Shown here piece by piece: positions 7,868 through 13,558 of a DNA stretch of 19,695 nt. The position numbers were made by a program, and so were the translations under genes. Under the pieces are notes generated by a model. That model made no database searches, had not been told where the DNA came from, and saw only the letters and a list, made by a program, of their open reading frames with translations. This DNA comes from JAAZNO01 sp012798275 (lineage in GTDB: Bacteria; Chloroflexota; Anaerolineae; B4-G1; SLSP01). How positions within the stretch are numbered: position 1 is the stretch's first letter; each line of letters begins with the position of its first letter. The stretch spans positions 1-19,695 of the forward strand of contig DAOPQD010000064.1 in the NCBI GenBank assembly GCA_035347995.1, given 5' to 3'.

Positions 7868-8290
7868 ATGCGTGGAAAAATCGGGTTACTGGGAATGTTG
7901 ATTCTGGCGCTGTTGCTGATCGCCTGTGGCGGCAAGGACACTGAGGAAGTGGTGACCACGAGGACGGGCTTGCAGTACGTGGACATCAAAGTCGGCGACG
8001 GCAACTTCCCCAAGTTTGGTGATACCGTCGTTGTACATTACACCGGCTGGTTGGAGGACGGCACGAAATTCGACAGCTCCGTAGATCGCGGCGAGCCCTT
8101 CGAGTTCCTCATCGGCACGGGGAGTGTGATTGTCGGGTGGGACGAGGGGGTCAGCACGATGCGCGTCGGCGGCGTGCGCAAGCTCATCATCCCGCCGGAA
8201 TTGGGGTACGGCGCGAGCGGCTCAGGCGATGTGATCCCGCCGAACGCCACCTTGATCTTTGAAGTGGAGCTGCTGGAGATCCACCCGTGA
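7868..8290 (+). CDS. FKBP-type peptidyl-prolyl cis-trans isomerase lipoprotein
   Basis: A 140-residue lipoprotein carrying one FKBP domain. The signal peptide ends in the lipobox LLIAC with lipidated Cys20, followed by GGKDTEE, so the enzyme is expected to be tethered outside the cytoplasmic membrane and assist folding of exported proteins. The domain shows VVVHYTGWLEDGTKFDSS, the FEFLIG strand, VGWDEGV with the active-site Trp, KLIIPPELGYG and the closing strand ATLIFEVELLEI. All typical pocket aromatics are present, so it should be active. AAGGGAG (7854-7860) lies 7 nt before ATG 7868; an upstream extension is unsupported. Confidence 0.93.
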   Translation: MRGKIGLLGMLILALLLIACGGKDTEEVVTTRTGLQYVDIKVGDGNFPKFGDTVVVHYTGWLEDGTKFDSSVDRGEPFEFLIGTGSVIVGWDEGVSTMRVGGVRKLIIPPELGYGASGSGDVIPPNATLIFEVELLEIHP

Positions 8291-8304
8291 GGTCGAATTT
8301 CCCC

Positions 8305-8332
8305 TTGTCAATCCGTGGCTCTGTGATATAGT
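8305..8332 (+). promoter_or_regulatory. Promoter of the ABC-F leader transcript
   Basis: TTGTCA (8305-8310), a 16-bp spacer and TATAGT (8327-8332) make a good sigma-70-type promoter, with predicted transcription start near 8339. It sits directly after the FKBP gene and ahead of a leader ORF and terminator, so it would produce the ABC-F leader RNA. Confidence 0.72.
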
Positions 8333-8371
8333 TAAAGTACGTTGGCATATTCAGTAAAGGAGAGCACAGGG

Positions 8372-8428
8372 ATGATTGACAGCGCATCACAGACCCCCTT
8401 TGGGCGTGTTGTGATTCCTGCTGCCTGA
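8372..8428 (+). CDS. 18-codon leader peptide upstream of the ABC-F gene
   Basis: A short ORF encoding MIDSASQTPFGRVVIPAA, read from ATG 8372 to TGA 8426-8428. AAAGGAG at 8356-8362 is an excellent ribosome site 9 nt upstream, far better than expected by chance. It lies 33 nt after the predicted transcription start and ends 24 nt before an intrinsic terminator that stands in front of an ABC-F gene. Leader peptides in this position are known for several antibiotic-responsive ABC-F genes, where ribosome stalling lets RNA polymerase pass the terminator. The role here is inferred from layout; I do not recognise the peptide sequence. Confidence 0.65.
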   Translation: MIDSASQTPFGRVVIPAA

Positions 8429-8452
8429 ATCGCTGCAAGCATTGCCGCTATA

Positions 8453-8484
8453 AGCCGTGGGAGCTGCCGCCCCACGGCTTTTTT
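8453..8484 (+). terminator. Intrinsic terminator between leader ORF and ABC-F gene (probable attenuator)
   Basis: AGCCGTGGG (8453-8461) pairs perfectly with CCCACGGCT (8471-8479) around a 9-nt loop, followed by TTTTTT (8479-8484). It lies after a promoter and short ORF but about 100 bp before the ABC-F start codon, so it would end most leader transcripts unless antiterminated. I did not find an unambiguous antiterminator partner by eye. Confidence 0.85.
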
Positions 8485-8523
8485 GTTGTCTGGCGTATCG
8501 CAAAGGCGCGACCAGGATTTCTT

Positions 8524-8554
8524 GTGGCTGTTTTGCGTAACGTTAAACAGCCAC
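8524..8554 (+). promoter_or_regulatory. Second hairpin in the ABC-F leader
   Basis: GTGGCTGTTT (8524-8533) and AAACAGCCAC (8545-8554) form a 10-bp perfect stem with an 11-nt loop. There is no U-tract after it, and it ends about 22 nt before the GAGGT ribosome site at 8576. It may stabilise the mRNA or take part in leader refolding. Confidence 0.55.
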
Positions 8555-8584
8555 GCAGCGACGAGAGAAAATCACGAGGTCTTT

Positions 8585-10255
8585 ATGCTCAAGGTATCGA
8601 ATATCACCCAACATTACGGAAGCGAGCTCATTCTCAAGGACGTTTCCTTTGTGTTGAACCCCGGTGAGCGGGTGGGGCTGATCGGCCCCAACGGCTGTGG
8701 CAAGACGACGTTGCAGCGCATCATCGCCGGGCAGCTGGCGCCGGATGCGGGAGGGGTGCAATTCACGCCGCCGGAGGTGCGGGTGGGGTTTTTGGAGCAG
8801 GGCTTCGCCCATCGCGGGGCGCAGACTGTGGCGCAGTTTCTTCAGATGGGCGAGGAGGCGTTGGCCGAAGCGGAGGCGCAGGTCGCGGCGCTGGCTGAGA
8901 CGCTCTTCACGCGCGAGCCGGAGCCCCGAGCGCTCGAAGCTTACAGCGAGGCCCTGGCGCGCCTGGAGGCTCTGGCAGCGATCGCGCCGGCGGAACACGA
9001 AGCTGCGGCGGTGCTCGCGGGATTGGGATTGGCGCACGTTAGCCTCGACACGCCGCTGGAAATCCTCAGCGGGGGGCAGAAGACGCGGCTGGGATTGGCG
9101 CGCCTGTTACTCCATCGGCCAGAGATCGTGTTGCTTGACGAGCCGACCAATCACCTGGACATCGAAGCGCTGGAGTGGCTTGAGGCGTGGCTGCGCGCCT
9201 ACGCCGGGGCGGCGTTGCTCGTCTCTCATGACCGCGCCTTCCTGGATCACACCGTCACCCGCATTCTCGATCTCGATCCTGAGACGCACACCCTCACCGA
9301 GTATGTGGGCAATTACAGCGCCTACCTCGAAACGTGGGAACGCCAGCGGGAGAAACAGCTGGCGCAATGGCGAGACGAGCAGGCAGAAATCCGACGGATT
9401 CAGGGGGACATCCACCGCACGGCGATGCAGGCGCTGAGTGTGGAGCTCACCACCAAACCGCACGACTTCACCATCCGCCGTTACGCCAAAAAGGTGGCGC
9501 AGAAGGCCAAATCCCGGGAACGCAAGCTCGAGCGCTACATGGAAAGCGACGAGCGTGTGGAGAAACCCAAACTCACCTGGCGGATGAAGCTCGAATTCAC
9601 GGAAGCGCCGACGAGTGGCCGTGAGGTGCTCGTGCTGGAAAACCTCGCCGCCGGCTACGGCGGCATCCCGCTCTTCCGCAACGTGGACGCCATTTTGGGT
9701 GCGGGAGAGCGCGTGGCGCTGATCGGTCCCAACGGCGCCGGCAAGACCACCCTGCTCAAAGTGATCATGGGGCAGCTCGCCCCGCTGGAGGGGCGCGCGC
9801 GCCTGGGGACTCACGTTCAGGTGGGCTACTACGCTCAGGAGCAGGAAACGTTAGACCCGGACAGCACCCCCTTCGAGGTCGTCCGCGCTGTCGCGGCGCT
9901 GTCGGACACCGACGTGCGCTCCTTCCTGCACTATTACCTGTTCTCCGGCGACGACGTCTTCATCCCGGTCCGAGCGTTGAGCTATGGGGAGCGCGCCCGG
10001 CTGACCCTGGCCCGGATGGTGGCGATGGGCTGCAACTTCCTGCTGCTCGACGAACCGATCAATCACCTGGACATCCCCAGCCGCACGCAATTTGAGCGCG
10101 CTATGACGGCTTTTGAGGGGACGGTGCTGGCGGTGGTACACGATCGCTACTTCATCCACGCCTTTGCGACGGGCCTGTGGGCCCTGCAGGGTGGCGCCTT
10201 GCGGCAGTTTGTGGATCTGGAGGATTTCAACCGCGCTGGCCGTGGCGCACCGTAG
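8585..10255 (+). CDS. ABC-F family ATPase (ribosome-associated)
   Basis: A 556-residue soluble protein with two ABC ATPase domains and no membrane segments, the ABC-F architecture. Domain 1 has Walker A GPNGCGKTT (34-42), signature LSGGQ (161-165) and Walker B with DEPTNHLD (from D185). Domain 2 has GPNGAGKTT (from 381), a variant signature LSYGE (465-469) and DEPINHLD (from D489). A basic, helical linker of about 85 residues (roughly 245-330) corresponds to the region that reaches the tRNA/peptidyl-transferase centre in family members. ABC-F proteins rescue stalled ribosomes or protect them from antibiotics. ATG 8585 is taken because the upstream extension begins with TTG inside the terminator T-run. 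Resistance function is suggested only by the attenuator-like leader. Confidence 0.92.
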   Translation: MLKVSNITQHYGSELILKDVSFVLNPGERVGLIGPNGCGKTTLQRIIAGQLAPDAGGVQFTPPEVRVGFLEQGFAHRGAQTVAQFLQMGEEALAEAEAQVAALAETLFTREPEPRALEAYSEALARLEALAAIAPAEHEAAAVLAGLGLAHVSLDTPLEILSGGQKTRLGLARLLLHRPEIVLLDEPTNHLDIEALEWLEAWLRAYAGAALLVSHDRAFLDHTVTRILDLDPETHTLTEYVGNYSAYLETWERQREKQLAQWRDEQAEIRRIQGDIHRTAMQALSVELTTKPHDFTIRRYAKKVAQKAKSRERKLERYMESDERVEKPKLTWRMKLEFTEAPTSGREVLVLENLAAGYGGIPLFRNVDAILGAGERVALIGPNGAGKTTLLKVIMGQLAPLEGRARLGTHVQVGYYAQEQETLDPDSTPFEVVRAVAALSDTDVRSFLHYYLFSGDDVFIPVRALSYGERARLTLARMVAMGCNFLLLDEPINHLDIPSRTQFERAMTAFEGTVLAVVHDRYFIHAFATGLWALQGGALRQFVDLEDFNRAGRGAP

Positions 10256-10281
10256 CGGCGTTGCGATCTCCGTACGCACAT

Positions 10282-10659
10282 TTACTTGACGACCGTGTCA
10301 TACCGCGAGCGCAAGCCGTGATCCTCGCGCGCTTCGAGCGACTCTCTGAACTCTGGAATGGCGGCGACGTCATGCCGGTACTGGAAGGGCCACATGCTTT
10401 TGAGATGGAATAACGCCACCCGATCCCCATGACTGAGGGGGTGCTCCAGGTCCGGTTGTAAGCCGGGCATGGCGCTCAGATTGCCGTTGATGAAAGTGAT
10501 CCCGCGCTCCTCTGCAGGCAATTGCAGGCGCGCGAGCAAGTCCCGCATCACGCTGCCCGCGGGCAGCGTGATGGCCACTTGCGCGAAGATGTTGTCGTCG
10601 CTGCCGCCGTAACGCGCCAGCGGCCCGTAGAGCCACACGTCCAGGGTGATGTCTTCCAT
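10282..10659 (-). CDS. MoaD/ThiS-like beta-grasp protein lacking the C-terminal Gly-Gly
   Basis: A 125-residue protein read on the minus strand from 10659. The first about 85 residues fit the ubiquitin-like fold: LDVWLYGPLARYGG, then a helix region, ITFINGNLSAM and LSHGDRVALFH. Unlike sulfur-carrier members it does not end in Gly-Gly but continues for about 40 residues (KSMWPFQYRHD ... DTVVK), so it cannot be C-terminally activated in the usual way. AGGAGG lies 8 nt before its ATG, and the start is only 1 bp from the stop of the neighbouring MoaD-like gene, indicating one operon. It may be a structural partner of the AOR system. It converges on the ABC-F gene with a 26-bp gap. Confidence 0.75.
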   Translation of the reverse strand: MEDITLDVWLYGPLARYGGSDDNIFAQVAITLPAGSVMRDLLARLQLPAEERGITFINGNLSAMPGLQPDLEHPLSHGDRVALFHLKSMWPFQYRHDVAAIPEFRESLEAREDHGLRSRYDTVVK

Positions 10660-10660
10660 G

Positions 10661-10903
10661 CTAGCCGCCTCCTACGGGAGGGAAAATACCGACCTCGTCG
10701 CCCTCCTTCAGGCGGTAGACCTCGGCGCGGGCCTTGCCATTTACGAAGGTGACTTTGACCTCGTGGGGACGGATGGCAAGCCGTTCAATGACGGCGGTGA
10801 TGGGACTTCCTTCGGGCAGTTCCATCTCAAACGGCTCACCCGCAAATTGTCCTTCCGGCGCGTAGCGCTGCAGGGTCGCAAAAAGCTTCACTTTTACTTT
10901 CAT
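10661..10903 (-). CDS. MoaD/ThiS family sulfur-carrier protein
   Basis: An 80-residue small ubiquitin-fold protein beginning MKVKVKLFATLQRYAPEG and ending FPPVGGG. The exposed terminal Gly-Gly is the feature needed for adenylation and thiocarboxylation by MoeB/ThiF-type enzymes, with sulfur passed to molybdopterin/tungstopterin or another acceptor. The start is set at 10903, 7 nt after GGGAG (10911-10915); a longer frame beginning at 10978 runs into a dispersed repeat. Located downstream of a tungsten-type AOR gene on the same strand, it most likely serves cofactor synthesis for that enzyme, although other sulfur-carrier roles are possible. Confidence 0.87.
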   Translation of the reverse strand: MKVKVKLFATLQRYAPEGQFAGEPFEMELPEGSPITAVIERLAIRPHEVKVTFVNGKARAEVYRLKEGDEVGIFPPVGGG

Positions 10904-10927
10904 CGGCTGACTCCCATCCTCCTTGGA

Positions 10928-10986
10928 AAATAGAGAGCAGTGAGCCGTGAGTAGAGAGTTGTCGCAGTCACGGCTCACGACTCACA
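10928..10986 (-). repeat. Dispersed GTGAGTCGTGAG element, copy A
   Basis: Read on the minus strand it runs TGTGAGTCGTGAGCCGTGA, then CTGCGACAACTCTCTACTCA and CGGCTCACTGCTCTCTATTT. It contains an 11-bp perfect inverted repeat (10940-10950 with 10968-10978). It matches copy B at 17645-17727 and ends within about 5 nt of the AAGGAGG preceding the MoaD-like gene. Confidence 0.75.
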
Positions 10987-11122
10987 CGGTAACTGTTCAG
11001 CCACTGACTAAAAAACGCAAGATTTCCTGGCAATTGCTGAAGATTGAGAATCAATGCTTACCCCCTATCCCTTGTCCCCTTCTCCCCGCGCAAAGCGCGG
11101 GAGGAAGGGGAACTTTTTTTGT

Positions 11123-11161
11123 GGGATTTTGCAGGCGGGCGTAGCCCGCCTGCAAAATCCC
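11123..11161. repeat. Long perfect palindrome with 18-bp arms
   Basis: GGGATTTTGCAGGCGGGC (11123-11140) and its exact complement at 11144-11161 flank a 3-nt GTA loop. The same few hundred bases hold other palindromes, so this is best read as a dispersed palindromic repeat. It could terminate transcription: a T-run precedes it at 11114-11120 and an A/T-rich flank follows. Confidence 0.8.
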
Positions 11162-11172
11162 TTATTTTTTCT

Positions 11173-11210
11173 CCCCCTCCCCAACGGCGCATGCGCTATT
11201 GGGGAGGGGG
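11173..11210. repeat. Palindrome with 12-bp arms around GCGCATGCGC
   Basis: CCCCCTCCCCAA (11173-11184) pairs with TTGGGGAGGGGG (11199-11210). The intervening segment contains the 10-bp self-complementary GCGCATGCGC (11187-11196). A C/G-skewed repeat of this kind is unlikely to be coding. Confidence 0.75.
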
Positions 11211-11383
11211 TTGGGGGAAGGGCAAAAGCTACAGCTCACAAAGGTTCATCCATCGCCGTCGAGCTACCTGACGCCGGGCTGAACTATGACCTCACATTAC
11301 ATTTTCATCCGCGATGGTGTGCCGCAGGAACATGTCAACTCTACACTCCTGGCGATATCATAGCATAGCTCGTGGAGAAACCA

Positions 11384-11415
11384 ACCCACGCCGGAGCAAG
11401 ATTTCCGGCGTGGGT
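11384..11415 (-). terminator. Terminator hairpin of the AOR gene
   Basis: ACCCACGCCGGA (11384-11395) and TCCGGCGTGGGT (11404-11415) make a 12-bp perfect stem with an 8-nt loop, 14 nt after the AOR stop codon. On the minus strand it is followed by TGGTTTCTCC, a poor U-tract, so termination may be partial. That would leave some readthrough to the MoaD-like genes possible. Confidence 0.65.
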
Positions 11416-11429
11416 CTGGAGTCAGTCGC

Positions 11430-13190
11430 TTACAGCTGGCCGAACACGGAGTCGAAGACTGAATCGGGGAGATCGTTGGTGACGTTGTGCGGCGGCAGCG
11501 GCTCGTATTTCATGAATTCCGGCAACCGGTCATCCTGGCGGGTGAAGCCCGCGGCCTCATTGAAGGCGCGCTCGCGTTTGAGGATCTCCGCGCCCATGGC
11601 CACGGCTTCATCGCTGCTCATGGACGTGCCCAGCACGGCATTGACCTCGTCTACCATGCCCTGGAAACCGGAAGGGATGTCCAGAATGGCGAAGGCGATG
11701 AAGAGGCAGTGCCCGCTGGAGTCAATCAGCGCGGTCGTGCTCTGGAAGGCGCGGCTCAGGTCGGCTTTGGCGCTCTCCGCAACCAGCGGATCGGACTTGC
11801 CGCCCACGCTCAGGATTTCGGGGGCGATGGTGTAGCCCGCGGTGTGATCCGCGCCCATCGTGGTGGTGGCGTAGGTCACGCCGATCCCTTTGACGGCGCG
11901 CGGCTCATACGCCGGCATGGCCTGTCCTTTGACGGTGGGCACGTGCGGATTCCCGTAGACCTTGCCAACCGTGGCTGCCCCGCTGCCCAGCAGGCGTCCC
12001 AGCGGCGTGCCCTGGCCCATCTCGTGCAGCAAGGCGATCGCGCCCTCGACGTCGCCAAAGGGGAGGAGCCCCGAATCCATCGCTACACCCAGCGTCACGC
12101 CGGTCTCGATCGTGTCAAGCCCGTAGGCGTTGCAGAGCGTCACCAGCTCGCCGATCTTGTCCAGATTGTCAATGCCGCAATCCGGCCCGAAAGCCCAGTC
12201 GGACTCATATTCGATGCAGGAAGCGATCTCGCTGCCGTCGGGGGCGTACAGCGTGTTGGAGCACTGGATGATGCAGCCGGGGCTGCAAGCGTGATTGTAG
12301 ACTTCTTTGCCGGTGCGCTGCTTGTTAGTCTCGAAGATAGCTTCACCGGCAACCCTTGCTGCGCCCTCGAAGCGGCCCTCGCGGAAGTTGTGGGTGGGCA
12401 ATCCTCCCGCCTCATTGAGGATGTTGACCAGGATCGCCGTGCCGTAGGTGTTCAGGCCCCCCTTCGGTTTGGTGATGGCGTGCGTCATCAGCGCTTCGCG
12501 CATCTTCTGGGAGCCTTCCTTGAAGAGCTCCGGATTGGCGATGGCCACGCCGGGGGCGCCAGCGGGATCCACGACGATGAACTTCAATCCCTTGCTGCCC
12601 ATGACCGCGCCCAGGCCGCCGCGCCCTGCGTAGCGCGAGGGGCGGTTCTTCATGTCGTTGAAGACGATGCCGGAGTTGGAGTACTTAAATTCGCCGGCGA
12701 GGCCGATGCCGGCGACGTGGACCTTGTCCCCAAACCGCGCGTAGACCTCGGGGAAGACCTCGTACAGGTCGCGTCCCACATACTCATCCGCTGGCAGGAA
12801 CTCCACTTGGGGCGCATCGCCTCCCCAGCGGAGGGTCACCATCCAGTACTTCCCCGCTTCTTGTGGCTCCCCCTCGACCACGATGGCCTTGATGCGCATC
12901 CTGGCGAGCGCGGGCGCCCAGCCGGTGCCGGCGTTGGCCTCCTTGATGCCCCCGGTCAGGGGTGATTTTCCTCCTACGGAGACGCGGGCCGACGTCGGCG
13001 CTGAAGTGCCGGTGATGATGCCGGGGGCGAAGATCACTTTGTTGTGCGGGCCGAGGGGATGGCACATGGGATCCACTTCATCATACAGGATCGTGGACGT
13101 GAGGCCTCGTCCTCCCAAATTCTTGTACCGTTCCGGTACGGCTTCTAGCTGATACGAACGATCTGTCATGTTCAACCGCAAAATCCACAT
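11430..13190 (-). CDS. Aldehyde:ferredoxin oxidoreductase family (AOR) tungsten/molybdenum enzyme
   Basis: A 586-residue member of the AOR family, oxygen-sensitive enzymes with a bis-pterin W or Mo centre and one 4Fe-4S cluster that oxidise aldehydes with ferredoxin as acceptor. The N-terminal domain shows NLGGRGLTS, SVGGKSPLTGG and YAGRGGLGAVMGSKGLKFIV. Candidate cluster ligands are C302, C306 and C310 (CSPGCIIQC) and C495 (DSSGHCLF); the C-x3-C-x3-C spacing differs by one residue from the C-x2-C-x3-C of classic AOR. GAGGAGG lies 5 nt before the ATG. Two MoaD-like genes downstream and a Moco/Tuco-like leader upstream support a W/Mo enzyme. The particular aldehyde cannot be predicted. Confidence 0.94.
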   Translation of the reverse strand: MWILRLNMTDRSYQLEAVPERYKNLGGRGLTSTILYDEVDPMCHPLGPHNKVIFAPGIITGTSAPTSARVSVGGKSPLTGGIKEANAGTGWAPALARMRIKAIVVEGEPQEAGKYWMVTLRWGGDAPQVEFLPADEYVGRDLYEVFPEVYARFGDKVHVAGIGLAGEFKYSNSGIVFNDMKNRPSRYAGRGGLGAVMGSKGLKFIVVDPAGAPGVAIANPELFKEGSQKMREALMTHAITKPKGGLNTYGTAILVNILNEAGGLPTHNFREGRFEGAARVAGEAIFETNKQRTGKEVYNHACSPGCIIQCSNTLYAPDGSEIASCIEYESDWAFGPDCGIDNLDKIGELVTLCNAYGLDTIETGVTLGVAMDSGLLPFGDVEGAIALLHEMGQGTPLGRLLGSGAATVGKVYGNPHVPTVKGQAMPAYEPRAVKGIGVTYATTTMGADHTAGYTIAPEILSVGGKSDPLVAESAKADLSRAFQSTTALIDSSGHCLFIAFAILDIPSGFQGMVDEVNAVLGTSMSSDEAVAMGAEILKRERAFNEAAGFTRQDDRLPEFMKYEPLPPHNVTNDLPDSVFDSVFGQL

Positions 13191-13304
13191 AGCAACCTCC
13201 TCAGGTAGGATAATAATGGAACGCCCTCGTCGGCGTTCATGAACGTTGAGCCCTGATGACAGGGCGAGACACCCTCAATAAAGAAGTGAGAACCCTTATA
13301 AAAT

Positions 13305-13353
13305 AAAAAAAGGAAGCAATCCTCCCCGCTGTTTCGAGGAGAGGATTGCCTCC
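13305..13353 (-). terminator. Terminator in the AOR leader (riboswitch expression platform)
   Basis: On the minus strand, 13353-13338 (GGAGGCAATCCTCTCC) pairs with 13327-13312 (GGGGAGGATTGCTTCC): 16 positions with two G-U pairs and a 10-nt loop, followed by seven Ts (13311-13305). It lies more than 110 nt before the AOR start codon. Its 5' arm begins with GGAGGC, which is also the 3' strand of the predicted aptamer closing stem, so the two structures compete. Confidence 0.85.
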
Positions 13354-13433
13354 TTTGCAAATGGCAGGCGCAACGATTGCTCGCTGTGCCCTATCGCCCA
13401 GCGGTCCCAGGAGGACCCGTCTGGGTCGGAGGC
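13348..13433 (-). ncRNA. Moco/Tuco-like riboswitch aptamer in the AOR leader
   Basis: Minus-strand RNA starting about 20 nt after the predicted transcription start. The closing stem is GCCTCC (13433-13428) with GGAGGC (13353-13348). Inside are GGTCC-TCCTG-GGACC, CGCTG...CAGCG, GCAA-TCG-TTGC and the conserved-looking 3' segment GCCTGCCATTTGCAAAGG. This segment closely resembles, from memory, the 3' part of the E. coli moaA Moco RNA (CCUCCCGUAUCUGGAAAGG). Moco/Tuco RNAs respond to molybdenum or tungsten cofactor, and an AOR gene is an expected target. The class is inferred by eye; its compact form may favour the Tuco variant. Confidence 0.75.
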
Positions 13434-13459
13434 TCGTATTCTTTTTAGATTCACCTCTC

Positions 13460-13488
13460 ATCATAGGGCAACTTTGAAAAACTGTCAA
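13460..13488 (-). promoter_or_regulatory. AOR promoter
   Basis: On the minus strand TTGACA (13488-13483), a 17-bp spacer and TATGAT (13465-13460) form a near-perfect sigma-70 promoter. Predicted transcription start is near 13453, just upstream of the structured leader. The AOR message would thus have a leader of about 260 nt, including two further small hairpins between the terminator and the start codon. Confidence 0.82.
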
Positions 13489-13493
13489 GTGCT

Positions 13494-13522
13494 TTGACGG
13501 GCGATGCAGCCGGTGTTATACT
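13494..13522 (+). promoter_or_regulatory. Promoter of the hybrid histidine kinase
   Basis: TTGACG (13494-13499), a 17-bp spacer and TATACT (13517-13522), with predicted start near 13529. The -35 is separated by only 5 bp from the -35 of the oppositely directed AOR promoter, giving GTCAA-GTGCT-TTGAC dyad symmetry. Confidence 0.8.
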
Positions 13523-13558
13523 CAAGGCATCTCAATCCATCGTTCGGGGCGAGGCAGG

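Larger units (their letters stand above)
10904..11429. repeat. 526-bp gap filled with palindromic intergenic repeats
   Basis: No gene is supported between the MoaD-like gene and AOR. From left to right it holds a GTGAG-type element (10928-10986, minus orientation), a C-rich stretch with CCCGCGC-AAA-GCGCGGG near 11086-11102, an 18-bp-arm palindrome (11123-11161), a 12-bp-arm palindrome enclosing GCGCATGCGC (11173-11210), and the AOR terminator hairpin (11384-11415). Short ORFs here read across the repeats and are not credible. Confidence 0.75.

Noticed and set aside
11286..11363. 25-codon ORF starting MTSHYIFIRDGV
   Set aside because: No ribosome site, no similarity recognised, and it ends just before the AOR terminator; probably chance.
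10947..11368. Several overlapping plus-strand frames of 65-104 codons
   Set aside because: They read through palindromic repeats, lack ribosome sites and overlap each other.
11487..12965. A 492-codon plus-strand frame opposite AOR
   Set aside because: Antisense shadow of a well-supported AOR gene; no domain and no ribosome site.
13237..13488. Minus-strand frame of 83 codons in the AOR leader
   Set aside because: It runs across the promoter, aptamer and terminator and starts upstream of the predicted transcription start.
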